52,480 bases of DNA, from positions 1 through 52,480 of the forward strand of contig CAZIKF010000036.1 in the NCBI GenBank assembly GCA_964539825.1, written 5' to 3'. This stretch comes from CAZIKF01 sp964539825 (lineage in GTDB: Bacteria; Muiribacteriota; UBA6191). The translations under genes were made by a program, and so were the position numbers. This document shows positions 43,321-52,478 of the stretch, piece after piece (the stretch's first letter is position 1; each line of letters begins with the position of its first letter). A model generated the notes under the pieces. That model saw nothing but the letters and a program-made list of their open reading frames with translations, searched no databases and had not been told where the DNA came from.

Positions 43321-44330
43321 TGAACGCTCTCCTGCAGACCAAGAATCTCCACATTGGCTACCAATCTTCCGACGGGGAAATCACCACGATCGCCAAAGAT
43401 CTCAACCTGAGTCTTCAGCCTGGGCAGCTCACTTGCCTCCTGGGACCCAATGGAGCTGGAAAATCAACCTTACTCAGGACCCTTTGCGGCATTCAGAAAC
43501 CTCTTGAAGGAGAGACTCTGCTCTCTGGTCAGTCGCTGACGGAGATATCTCCGAGCAGTCTTGCGCGCAAGCTTGCGGTGGTTCTAACCGATCATGTCGA
43601 AGTGGAATGTTTGTGTGTGGAGGACCTCGTCGCCCTGGGCAGATATCCTTATACCAACTGGACCGGGAGACTCCATGATTCGGACTGGAAAATCATTGAT
43701 GAAATGATTGATCTTTCAGGATTGGAGCACCTCAGAAAGAGAGAAATTTCACAGATTAGTGATGGGGAACGACAAAAATGCATGATTGCCAGGGCGCTCG
43801 CCCAGCAGCCCTGTCTGATCTGCCTGGATGAACCCACTGCATTTTTAGACTTGCCCCGGAAAATTGAACTACTCTCTACGCTGCGTAGGTTCTCGCGCGA
43901 AACAGGAAGGACTTTCCTTTTATCTGCCCACGATCTGGAGTTAGCCATGGGATCCGCGGATACCCTATGGATCTTAAACGAAAAGGGGAAAATGTACTTG
44001 GGTACACCGGAGGAACTTGTTCTTAACGGAATTGTTGCCGCTACTTTCGAAACTGATGAGGTCTACTTCAATGAAGTGACAGGCACTTTTCGCCAGATTT
44101 TCCAGGGATCTGAAAAAATTCAGGTTACGGGAGAAGGCAGACTTGGATATTGGACTGGTCGAGCCCTGGAGCGGATTGGATTTCAGGTCTCTAAAGATTC
44201 AGCCTCTCGCCGGGTCTCAACCGAAACCACGCAGGGGGGAATACTCTGGATCCTTTATGACGAGGGAAAGAAGCTGCGTTTTGAGGCTTTGCAGGAACTT
44301 CTCACTCATCTCGAATCCCGTGTTCTCTAA
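43320..44330 (+). CDS. ABC transporter ATPase with C-terminal extension
   Basis: This is the ATPase of the importer: Walker A GPNGAGKST, a signature of ISDGERQ in the place of LSGGQ, Walker B CLICLDEPTAFLD and the H-loop SAHDLELA. I start at ATG 43320, which overlaps the permease stop, matching MNALLQTKNLHIGY; the frame upstream is not ATPase-like. After the core (about 240 residues) there is an unusual C-terminal domain of about 95 residues, with alternating strands and helices, that may regulate transport. Confidence 0.93.
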   Translation: MNALLQTKNLHIGYQSSDGEITTIAKDLNLSLQPGQLTCLLGPNGAGKSTLLRTLCGIQKPLEGETLLSGQSLTEISPSSLARKLAVVLTDHVEVECLCVEDLVALGRYPYTNWTGRLHDSDWKIIDEMIDLSGLEHLRKREISQISDGERQKCMIARALAQQPCLICLDEPTAFLDLPRKIELLSTLRRFSRETGRTFLLSAHDLELAMGSADTLWILNEKGKMYLGTPEELVLNGIVAATFETDEVYFNEVTGTFRQIFQGSEKIQVTGEGRLGYWTGRALERIGFQVSKDSASRRVSTETTQGGILWILYDEGKKLRFEALQELLTHLESRVL

Positions 44331-44377
44331 ATTTCCTTCTTCTGATCAATAAAGAGCCAAACATACATACATAAATC

Positions 44378-44386
44378 TGATATAAT
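44378..44386 (+). promoter_or_regulatory. Extended -10 promoter element (TGATATAAT)
   Basis: TGN-TATAAT is a perfect extended -10 box in the short gap after the ABC operon, with transcription predicted to begin near 44393. No good -35 is visible, which is usual for extended -10 promoters. The likely transcript covers the lipoprotein and the giant repeat protein. It argues against the GTG at 44390 as a start codon. Confidence 0.6.
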
Positions 44387-44440
44387 GCCGTGAATTGTCT
44401 TACTTTTCGTTGTGAGGCAGTAAACGGGGTACTTCTACCA

Positions 44441-45676
44441 GTGCCGTTAAAGGTGTTGATTAGACCATTGAAAATACCTGAACGATCCCTGGAATCAGGT
44501 TGGGAATTCCCTGAGAGAAAAACCTACTCGTCCCTGGCTGTATGGCTCATCTTGTTTTCGATTGTCCTCTATCTCCAGGGCTGCGGATTATCCGGGTCTT
44601 CGGGTCCCGCCGAGGGAGTGGTCGTGGTAGCGCCTCCAGAAAACGTCATTTTTGACGTATCCGTTGTAGACGGGATCCTGGAAAATGTTCAAGTCCAACT
44701 TGTTTCCTTGAGAAAGGGTCCCCTGGGGGGGGCTGTTTCCACCGGTTCAGATGGTAAGGCCAGCATTGTACTCTTAAAAGCAGTGATTGATGATCTGGAT
44801 AATGAGGACTTGCTCTTCTACTATGCCGAGTCCTCAGCCAGGTCCATACTGAGGACTGACTCGGGAAATACAACCCTGAGGCAGGGACAGGTGCGATTCC
44901 GTTCCCTTCTGCCGCCTGCCAGGACTATCAAAAGCCGAGCCGAGCTTTTTAATCCCGTCACCAGTGACCAGGAGATTCAAAGTTTGAGTGAGCTGTCCCA
45001 TTTCTCTAATTCACGAACCCTGCTGGTAGAGGATTTAATGCGAAAAGATGGGATTATCAACCAACCCATCAAACCCGACTCTCTACCCAATATTATTTTC
45101 ACTACTGAAATTCTGACCAGGATTGATGCCCAGGTTCAGACGATCGATGATGAACTGGATCGGACAGGATCAACGGCGTCCCAAAAATTTAAGCTTCTGG
45201 CTACAGCTACCAAGGCTATTGTGGAAAGGGGAATCGCAGAGATTCTACTCATTCCCTCTCAGAATTGGACCCTTGAGGAATCTGAACAAATTCTCTTTGA
45301 ATTAGCCGCAACGGTGCCCTCGGATAATAACGCTCTGCACCCCAATTTTTTTAACGCCTTTTCCTCTATTTCTCAAGAAATCACCCGCGATCTCACTTCT
45401 GGAAACTTCGCACTCTCATCCAATTCCGTGGTCTCTCTCTTAACGATTACCGAAGAAGACACCCGCAACGCTTTTGAATTGGAGGTGGAGGTGGGACCGC
45501 TACCCTCTACCGGACCTGTACTTACAACCACAACACCCCTACGTTCAACACTTCATTTCCTCATCAAATCATCGCGTATGCAAGGACCGTCGGGAGTACT
45601 TCAGATCGATCCCAGCCTTATCCCGGTGAAAACTAACCTTAAGGCTCCTGAGCTAAGTCCCTCTCCAGGGACCTGA
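44441..45676 (+). CDS. Putative lipoprotein preceding the repeat adhesin
   Basis: A hydrophobic stretch (SSLAVWLILFSIVLY) ends in the lipobox LQGC, so the mature protein should be lipid-anchored at its Cys. Next is a beta-strand region (VIFDVSVVDGILENVQVQLV, STGSDGKASIVL) that looks like a carboxypeptidase-regulatory or Ig-like fold. A helical domain of about 250 residues follows, with no known motif. I chose GTG 44441 because the upstream GTG at 44390 lies before the predicted transcription start; other in-frame starts up to TTG 44468 remain possible. It ends 14 bp before the adhesin start and is probably co-transcribed as a partner. Confidence 0.65.
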   Translation: MPLKVLIRPLKIPERSLESGWEFPERKTYSSLAVWLILFSIVLYLQGCGLSGSSGPAEGVVVVAPPENVIFDVSVVDGILENVQVQLVSLRKGPLGGAVSTGSDGKASIVLLKAVIDDLDNEDLLFYYAESSARSILRTDSGNTTLRQGQVRFRSLLPPARTIKSRAELFNPVTSDQEIQSLSELSHFSNSRTLLVEDLMRKDGIINQPIKPDSLPNIIFTTEILTRIDAQVQTIDDELDRTGSTASQKFKLLATATKAIVERGIAEILLIPSQNWTLEESEQILFELAATVPSDNNALHPNFFNAFSSISQEITRDLTSGNFALSSNSVVSLLTITEEDTRNAFELEVEVGPLPSTGPVLTTTTPLRSTLHFLIKSSRMQGPSGVLQIDPSLIPVKTNLKAPELSPSPGT

Positions 45677-45690
45677 ACATGGAGGAATCC

Positions 45691-48600
45691 ATGAAATCAT
45701 TATCTAATTCTCAAATTCACGGCCCTAATCAAAGGCGCGGTCTTCTCCTTCACAGGTGGATAGCGCTTCTGCTTGCACTTCTATGCCTTCTGCTATTTTC
45801 ATCTAATACCTTTTCAGCACCTGAGGATGAGCCGCAGACATTTCTGTACGGTGTCACTTTCACGGATGACGAAGGAAAGCCCCTTGCCCTGGACCGAAAT
45901 CTACACACGGTGACCTTTAAACTCTGGCCGAGCCTGACTGGCGGGACCACCCCGGATTACTCGGAGACCTTTTTAGAAGTCGAAGTGACCAACGGTTTTC
46001 TGGAACTAAATATAGGTCTCAGCGGTTTTCCTGCCGGGGGACTACCGGACCTGACAGTGGGCCGATTTGTAGAAATCACCGTACGGGTAGATCCTACGGA
46101 CCCGGAAACCACATTCACTCCTCGTACCGAGTTACCTACGGTACCGCTGGCAAGAAATGCCAGGCAGGCGACCTTTCTGGGACCCTTTACAGCAGATTCG
46201 CTGCTAACCCTGATCAATGACGGAGATCACTCTCGATATACAGATAGCGAAGCTGTAGCTGCCGCAATCGGTGAATCGAGTATCCTCAAAAAAAATGAGA
46301 GTGCCACCATCGGGGCAGATTTGACCCTGAGCACCTCGGCGATTCTCATTGTTTCCACCTTTGGTTCCTCCTCAACTACCCGCATGGCATTACGAAACCA
46401 GGGACAGGATTTGATGGTTTTGGATTCGCTGGGAAATCTCACGGCACAGACCTTTCACGGAGACGGTTCCCTACTTGCAAACGTGATTCACCTGGGTGAC
46501 AGCCAGGTCATCTCGGGTCCCAAAACCTTTACCGCCTCGGGCATTCATTTCCAGTTTGAAGTCAGGGCTGGAAATTTTTCGGGTGACGGTACCCTGATCA
46601 CAAGCGTAGTTCATACCTTTGGAGGAGAACAGATTCAAGGAATCAAGACCTTTGAGGATCAGGTAGAGCTGCAAAGTAATCTGCACCTTAACGGTCAAAC
46701 TTCCGCTCTCATTTTTCAACCGTCTAGCGATCCAGCCGGTTTGCTCACCCGGGTATTGATCCTGGATAGTTCGGGGGCGGCTCAGTTTTCTGTTGACGCG
46801 ATGGGGAATGTAACCGGCCGTGATATCTACGGTACCCGCTTCATAGGAGATGGGAATAGTCTTACCAACCTGATCATTCTCACTGATTATCTCCTGGCGG
46901 ATACCGTCACCAGTTCCAAAATACAAAATGACGCGGTCACCTCCGGGAAAATCTCAGATCTGACCATAAGCAGCAGCGATATCGGAGATCAGGTTGTCAC
47001 CAGCTCCCATCTCGCTGATGGGGCAGTTACATCCGGAAAAATATCCGGCTCCATCACTCTCCCGGCAGATCTTACGGTCACGGCATATCTCTCCAGGGAT
47101 GTCGCTAATGTGGCCTATGGCACAGCTTCCAATACCCATGTAAATCTTGGCAATAACAGCGCGACAGGCGCGTCTGGCTCTACGCGTTCTTATATTTCCA
47201 TTGCGGGTGGTCTGGCGAATACTGCCGAAGGAAATTTTTCTAATATTAGTGGCGGCAGGGGAAACCTGACCGGCGGTCACTACAGCGCTATCCCTGGAGG
47301 TCGTTACCTGAGTTTATTGGGTGATAACAGCCTGGGATTTAACGCTACTTCCGCTCCAGTCACGGTCAACGAGAGTGAGGTGGTGGTTTTCATGGGTGTG
47401 CGCACCGGTTTGAATACCACGGTTCCCCAGGCTCTTTTGGACATTATTTCCTTTGATTCTCTCCCGTTGCTGTCCATTCGAACAGGTGACTTAGATGCCC
47501 AGCAGGTACTACGTATTACATCCCAGGGAATGATTGGTATCAGGACACTCACGCCCCAGCATGAGCTGGAAATCAACGGCACTCTGAAACTAAGCAAAAT
47601 CATTCTCGGCACAGATACCCGTACCGCTTTTGGGGTCACTAGCGGCGCGTTTAGTATTGATACCGTCAACCTTGAGCAAGTGGCATCCTATGTCGGGGGT
47701 CCGGTTGGAATAGGTACGACCATGCCCCATGCAACACTCACCGTTCAGGGATCCCTGGCTCGAGACGTCTCCAGCCCTCTGCTTGGGAATCTGACCAGTA
47801 CTCATGTAAACCTCGGGATAGCGAGTACATCCGGATCAACGAGCGATCTTTCCGAACATATTTCCATCGGTGGAGGTATTCTCAATACCGCCGCGATGAG
47901 TCTTACCGTAGTCGCCGGGGGAAAGTCTAATCAGGCGTTGGCTACGGCGGCAGCCATACTGGGCGGGCAGGGGAATCTTGTCAGTGGTGCATACGGCGTT
48001 GCTGTAGGAGGACTGGGAAATTCAGCTACTTCCACCTACGCTTCCCTTGGAGGAGGATCCTGGAATACCGCTGCGGGTTCCTTTGCCAGGATTGGAGGAG
48101 GGGAGCGCAACTTCGCCAGCGGAAAATGGAGCAGCATTGGCGCAGGTAAATGGAATACCGCCAATGGTGATTATTCAACCATCGGTGGCGGTCGCCATAA
48201 CTGGACTCCGGAAGTGTTTGCTTCGGTGCAGGGAGGAGACTGGAATACAGCCGCAGGTGAACATTCCCTGGTCGGAGGCGGATTACGAAACATGGCTGTT
48301 GCTACAGGCTCTTTAGTCCTGGGAGGGTCCTGGAACCTGGCGACAAAGAACTACTCAAGTGTAGTAGGGGGTTCCTTCAACCTGTCTACCGGGGCCTTTT
48401 CCTTCCTGGGAGGAGGATCTACGAACACAGCCCAGGGCTGGTACACATCCGTAGGAGGGGGGACTGAAAATACGGCGGCAGCCCACTCCGCTGCTATTTT
48501 TGGCGGAGAAGGAAATAGCGCTACTGAAACCGCGGCATTTGTAGGCGGCGGGTTCTCCAATCACGCACAGGGTGCCTATTCAGTGGTTGTGGGAGGGAAC

Positions 48601-51600
48601 TCCAACCAGGCGGCAAAACACTACTCGAGTGTTCTTGGAGGAGCAAACAACCAGGCTGATGGGCTTTATTCAACCATCGCTGGAGGTAGAGATTTGAGCC
48701 TGGGGGGTGACTCCAGTTTCGGTTTTTCCGCCATTTCAGCCTCACAGGTGGTGACGCTGAGTTCTGTCGCGGTGTTCCTCGGCGTGAGTATGGGAATCAA
48801 TACCACGAATCCCCAGGAAGCATTGCATGTGGTGGGATCACTGGTAGCCAACAATTTTCAGGGTAGTGGAGATCTTAGCTTCGAAGGATCGCTCTCACGA
48901 GATAGTTCCAATTTACTGCTTGGCTCCGATGCTCAAACCCATGTAAACCTGGCTCAATCCAGTACCACGGGAAGAACCGATACCGATATTTCCTATCCCT
49001 CCATTGGCGGAGGACTTGCAAATACAGCGGCTGGAGACTACTCGGTAGTCGCAGGGGGGTTGAATAACACAGCCTGGAGCACCGGTTCGGTTGTAGGGGG
49101 AGGTGTTGCTAACCAGGTCCTGGATAGCTATGTCACGATTTCCGGTGGATTGCAAAACACTGCAACCGGGATTTATACAATTCTTGGCGGAGGTCTGGAC
49201 AATACAGCCAGTGGAACTTTTGTTTCTTTGCTGGGAGGAAGCGTCAACACGGCCACTGCTGACTATGTTTTTCTTGGTGGAGGATGGAGAAACAAATCTT
49301 CGGGCAACTACAGTGTGCTTGGCGGGGGTAGGGACAACCAGATCGATGATGCCTATGGAACCATCTCAGGAGGGGAGGGCAATACTCTTGAGGGTTCCCA
49401 CGCCACAATTTCTGGAGGAAACAATAACAGCACCAATGGTACTGAGGCTACTGTGAGTGGAGGCGGCGGTAATGCCGCAGCGGCTACTGGCGCGACAATA
49501 TCAGGGGGTCAATCGAACCAGATCTTTGTAAGTGTAGGTGCCTATGGAGCTATTGGAGGCGGTAGAACCAACACCGTGGGGGCATCTTACGGGGTTGTTG
49601 CCGGTGGACTTCTCAACCAGGCTATGGGTGCCTTTTCCTCTATAGCCGGTGGACAGCAAAACACCGCATCGGGGCTTCATGCCGCCATCCTGGGAGGCGC
49701 TGAAAACAGTGCCTGGACCTCTTCCACTGTCGCCGGGGGTTCCCACAACCTCGCCCTGGGAACCTATTCGGTAATCTCAGGGGGACAGGGCAGTTTCGCA
49801 ACGGGATCCTATTCGTCGATATCCGGTGGCCAGGGACATTACGTGACAGCTTCCTATTCTTCAATCGCCGGTGGAGATTCCAATTCCGCCAGCGCTTCCT
49901 GGGCCGCGATAGGGGGGGGAGAACTCAACGAGGTTATAGAGAACTACGGAGCTATCGCGGGAGGTTTTCACAACCTGTCAATGGCTTCTTACGCCAGTAT
50001 AGGCGGTGGAGATGAAAACACGGCAGCGGGTGCCTGGAGTACCATTTCCGGGGGTCGAAGCAACTCATCGCTTGGTAATTACGCTGCTGTTATTGGTGGT
50101 CAGGATAACGATAGTACAGGAAATCATTCCGCCGTCCTGGGCGGAGAAAACAATTCCAATGTGGGCAATTATTCCACCATAGCAGGAGGTTCGGGCAACT
50201 CCATTAACGCTGATTATTCCGCCATTCTTGGAGGTAGGAATCTCACCATTGATGGACAGGGCAGTTTTGGTCTTAACGGAACGGCACAGAGCTATGTTGT
50301 ATCCGATGCCTCCGTATTTGCCATGATGGGGGTCAAGGCGGCTGTGGGCAGCACATCTCCCCAGGCTTGGCTGGAGGTCATTGGTGATGGCTCCAGTCCC
50401 ACCCTTAGAATACTCAGTACCTCTGGAACCCCTGCTATTTTGCTGGTCTCCTCCACAGGCAATGTAGGCATTGCCACAGATAACCCCTCAGAACTTTTCG
50501 AGGTTCAGGGTAATATCAAGGCCCAGGGATTCATCGGTGATGCCGCCAACCTTGTCTTTAGCGGCACACAAACCTTTTCGAGTGTCTACGTATCAACAAA
50601 TCTAACTGTAGAGGGTCCGATCTCCGCTGACGGCAGCAACAAGCTAGAGGGCGCTAATGCCTCCACACAGGTGAACCTGGGTAGAGACAGTATCACCGGC
50701 ACCAGCGGAGGACTGGGTTCCTATGCCTCGGTTCTCGGGGGACGATTCCAGACCGCGACCGCGGATTTTAGTACCGTGGTAGGGGGTTCTAACAACCAGG
50801 CCTCCAACACCTATACCGGTGTATTCGCCGGTCATTTGAATACAGCTGAAGATGTAGACGCCGTGGTCCTGGGTGGATTGAACAATACCGCTACAGGTGA
50901 TCAGGCTGGAATTCTGGCAGGCGAGAGCAACGTTGTTGAGGGAACTCATTCCGTAGTAGTAGGGGGGCAGAATTTAACCGTGAGCGGGTCCAACTCCTTT
51001 GGATTCAACGCGGACTCCACGTCAAGAACCATTTCAGGAAATAAGGTGGTAGCTTTCCTGGGAGGGGTACAGGTAGGAATCAACGAAAATACTCCCAGTG
51101 AGGCTTTAGATGTCAGCGGAAATGTGAAGGCCACGGGCTTTATCGGGGATGCCTCCACCCTTACCTTTCCATCGGACCAGTCCTTCACAAGCATCGCGGC
51201 TAGTGGGAATCTCACGGTATCGGGTGATGTAATTATCTCCGGATTCATCTCCAAAGATCCGGCAAATACAGTCGGTTCCAGTACCCATGTGAACCTGGGA
51301 GAGGGGAGTAACACCAACGGAACCAGCGCAACCGTCGGCGGTGGAGAAAACAATCAGTCCACCCAGGCCTATACCACGGTTGCAGGAGGGCAGAATAATA
51401 CCGCCTCCGGGAGCTATTCGGCGGTCGCTGGCGGTAGGGATAATACTGCTTCGGGCTCCGATTCAGCGGTCTTGGGAGGAAAGAGTAACTCGGTGGGTGG
51501 GAACCGTTCAACCATTGCCGGAGGTCAAAATATGACCCTATCCGGCAATGATAGTTTCGCATTTTCAGCAAGTGGAAGCACCCAGATCGTAAATAGCGAC

Positions 51601-52230
51601 AATGTAGCCGTCTTCCTGTCGGTAAACATGGGAATTGGAACTACTGATCCTCAGTCCGCTCTACAGGTGAGTTCCGGGGGATTATGTGTGGAGACGGCCG
51701 GAGCCTGCAGCGGTAAAAATGCCGGCGGGACCATCTATGCCAATACAACAACCGTGCAGCAGGCTGATTATGCCGAGTATTTTCCAAGCGAGGAAAAACT
51801 TCAGTCCGGTGATATTGCCGGTCTAAACCGTGTCACCGGGAAAGTTAGAAAGTATCGAGCCGGCGATTCCCTGGTCGGAGTCATTTCAACAAAACCAGGA
51901 ATTGTAGGGGGTGCAAATAGAGATCCAAGGACTCATGCCTTGGTAGCGATTCTTGGACAGGTCCCCATCAGTGAAGATCAAGTCAGAAGTGAGGGCGGCT
52001 GGATTCTAACCATAGACGGAAAGCCAGTGGGACTCTCCCTTGCCAACGATCAGGTATATCTAGCCCTGGGACAGGGAAGAATTGTGAATATGAAAACACA
52101 GATTGAGGAGCTTCAAGCACAGGTTGAGATCCAGAAAATCAAAGCCAGGGTACAGGAAAAAAGATACGAAGCTCTCACAGAGGAGATCAAAGTCCGCCTG
52201 AATGAAATCGAGAAGCATCTTTCGCATTAG
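45691..52230 (+). CDS. Giant repetitive surface protein with YadA-head-like repeats
   Basis: This protein of about 2179 residues starts at ATG 45691, with GGAGG five bases upstream. After a signal peptide (ALLLALLCLLLFSS) come an N-terminal beta domain and GDG-rich linkers. Five modules follow, starting near 47083, 47750, 48886, 50616 and 51241. Each opens with an SRD...HVNLG-type segment, contains a variable run of 14-17-residue GG..N units (2, 18, 27, 5 and 4 by my count), and closes with a GG-(N/D)LT/S...SFGF...VGINTTxPQ block. The left-handed beta-roll repeats resemble YadA heads and tail-fibre proteins. The C-terminus has an ADYAEYF domain (near 51763) and a coiled coil. There is no autotransporter barrel. 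Confidence 0.85.
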   Translation: MKSLSNSQIHGPNQRRGLLLHRWIALLLALLCLLLFSSNTFSAPEDEPQTFLYGVTFTDDEGKPLALDRNLHTVTFKLWPSLTGGTTPDYSETFLEVEVTNGFLELNIGLSGFPAGGLPDLTVGRFVEITVRVDPTDPETTFTPRTELPTVPLARNARQATFLGPFTADSLLTLINDGDHSRYTDSEAVAAAIGESSILKKNESATIGADLTLSTSAILIVSTFGSSSTTRMALRNQGQDLMVLDSLGNLTAQTFHGDGSLLANVIHLGDSQVISGPKTFTASGIHFQFEVRAGNFSGDGTLITSVVHTFGGEQIQGIKTFEDQVELQSNLHLNGQTSALIFQPSSDPAGLLTRVLILDSSGAAQFSVDAMGNVTGRDIYGTRFIGDGNSLTNLIILTDYLLADTVTSSKIQNDAVTSGKISDLTISSSDIGDQVVTSSHLADGAVTSGKISGSITLPADLTVTAYLSRDVANVAYGTASNTHVNLGNNSATGASGSTRSYISIAGGLANTAEGNFSNISGGRGNLTGGHYSAIPGGRYLSLLGDNSLGFNATSAPVTVNESEVVVFMGVRTGLNTTVPQALLDIISFDSLPLLSIRTGDLDAQQVLRITSQGMIGIRTLTPQHELEINGTLKLSKIILGTDTRTAFGVTSGAFSIDTVNLEQVASYVGGPVGIGTTMPHATLTVQGSLARDVSSPLLGNLTSTHVNLGIASTSGSTSDLSEHISIGGGILNTAAMSLTVVAGGKSNQALATAAAILGGQGNLVSGAYGVAVGGLGNSATSTYASLGGGSWNTAAGSFARIGGGERNFASGKWSSIGAGKWNTANGDYSTIGGGRHNWTPEVFASVQGGDWNTAAGEHSLVGGGLRNMAVATGSLVLGGSWNLATKNYSSVVGGSFNLSTGAFSFLGGGSTNTAQGWYTSVGGGTENTAAAHSAAIFGGEGNSATETAAFVGGGFSNHAQGAYSVVVGGNSNQAAKHYSSVLGGANNQADGLYSTIAGGRDLSLGGDSSFGFSAISASQVVTLSSVAVFLGVSMGINTTNPQEALHVVGSLVANNFQGSGDLSFEGSLSRDSSNLLLGSDAQTHVNLAQSSTTGRTDTDISYPSIGGGLANTAAGDYSVVAGGLNNTAWSTGSVVGGGVANQVLDSYVTISGGLQNTATGIYTILGGGLDNTASGTFVSLLGGSVNTATADYVFLGGGWRNKSSGNYSVLGGGRDNQIDDAYGTISGGEGNTLEGSHATISGGNNNSTNGTEATVSGGGGNAAAATGATISGGQSNQIFVSVGAYGAIGGGRTNTVGASYGVVAGGLLNQAMGAFSSIAGGQQNTASGLHAAILGGAENSAWTSSTVAGGSHNLALGTYSVISGGQGSFATGSYSSISGGQGHYVTASYSSIAGGDSNSASASWAAIGGGELNEVIENYGAIAGGFHNLSMASYASIGGGDENTAAGAWSTISGGRSNSSLGNYAAVIGGQDNDSTGNHSAVLGGENNSNVGNYSTIAGGSGNSINADYSAILGGRNLTIDGQGSFGLNGTAQSYVVSDASVFAMMGVKAAVGSTSPQAWLEVIGDGSSPTLRILSTSGTPAILLVSSTGNVGIATDNPSELFEVQGNIKAQGFIGDAANLVFSGTQTFSSVYVSTNLTVEGPISADGSNKLEGANASTQVNLGRDSITGTSGGLGSYASVLGGRFQTATADFSTVVGGSNNQASNTYTGVFAGHLNTAEDVDAVVLGGLNNTATGDQAGILAGESNVVEGTHSVVVGGQNLTVSGSNSFGFNADSTSRTISGNKVVAFLGGVQVGINENTPSEALDVSGNVKATGFIGDASTLTFPSDQSFTSIAASGNLTVSGDVIISGFISKDPANTVGSSTHVNLGEGSNTNGTSATVGGGENNQSTQAYTTVAGGQNNTASGSYSAVAGGRDNTASGSDSAVLGGKSNSVGGNRSTIAGGQNMTLSGNDSFAFSASGSTQIVNSDNVAVFLSVNMGIGTTDPQSALQVSSGGLCVETAGACSGKNAGGTIYANTTTVQQADYAEYFPSEEKLQSGDIAGLNRVTGKVRKYRAGDSLVGVISTKPGIVGGANRDPRTHALVAILGQVPISEDQVRSEGGWILTIDGKPVGLSLANDQVYLALGQGRIVNMKTQIEELQAQVEIQKIKARVQEKRYEALTEEIKVRLNEIEKHLSH

Positions 52231-52262
52231 CGAGCCGATGAGAAAATTTTCTTTGGAAGTAG

Positions 52263-52287
52263 TCATCCCGTGGCTTGACCACGGGAT
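52263..52287. repeat. Palindromic repeat of the CGGGATCC family
   Basis: ATCCCGTGG (52265-52273) and CCACGGGAT (52279-52287) form a perfect 9-bp stem around CTTGA, followed by CCATCC. This is a well-preserved single copy of the family at 1-385. It lies just after the repeat protein and could also act as a transcript-end hairpin, though it has no T run. Confidence 0.85.
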
Positions 52288-52365
52288 CCATCCCTCCCCT
52301 AATTGTGGACTCAGATCCGCAATCCAGTTCTTTTCTCACAAATAGCAGGGGTTCATTTCGAATCC

Positions 52366-52394
52366 TTGACCGTCCTTTGCGAAAGGTCTAGAAT
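52366..52394 (+). promoter_or_regulatory. Sigma-70-type promoter of tRNA-Gly
   Basis: TTGACC (52366-52371), a 17-bp spacer and TAGAAT (52389-52394) form a near-consensus promoter; transcription should start near 52400, a few bases before the tRNA. Confidence 0.75.
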
Positions 52395-52405
52395 CCACCC
52401 CATAA

Positions 52406-52478
52406 GCGAAAGTGGCGCAGTTGGTAGCGCATCTGCTTCCCAAGCAGGAGGTCGCGAGTTCGAGTCTCGTCTTTCGCT
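52406..52478 (+). tRNA. tRNA-Gly (anticodon CCC)
   Basis: The cloverleaf is complete: acceptor GCGAAAG with CTTTCGC, a D-arm GCGC/GCGC, an anticodon arm TCTGC-TTCCCAA-GCAGG with anticodon CCC, a 5-nt variable loop, and a T-arm GCGAG-TTCGAGT-CTCGT. The discriminator base is U, as expected for glycine. CCA is not encoded at the 3' end within the window. It reads GGG codons. Confidence 0.95.

Noticed and set aside
41088..44330. Cobalamin riboswitch controlling the ABC importer
   Set aside because: The first importer gene overlaps pulA by 43 bp, leaving no leader space, and no B12-box-like sequence is seen.
45750..51571. Many minus-strand frames of 60-150 codons opposite the repeat protein
   Set aside because: They mirror the low-complexity codon pattern of the plus-strand gene and have no start signals or recognisable domains.
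47000..51700. Regularly spaced repeats that could look like a CRISPR or minisatellite array
   Set aside because: The repetition is at protein level (GG..N units of 14-17 residues) inside one long reading frame; DNA copies are diverged and there are no identical repeats with unique spacers.
45691..52230. Prophage tail-fibre gene
   Set aside because: Despite the fibre-like repeats and C-terminal domain, no capsid, tail, lysis or integrase gene is near, and it has a signal peptide with a lipoprotein gene upstream.
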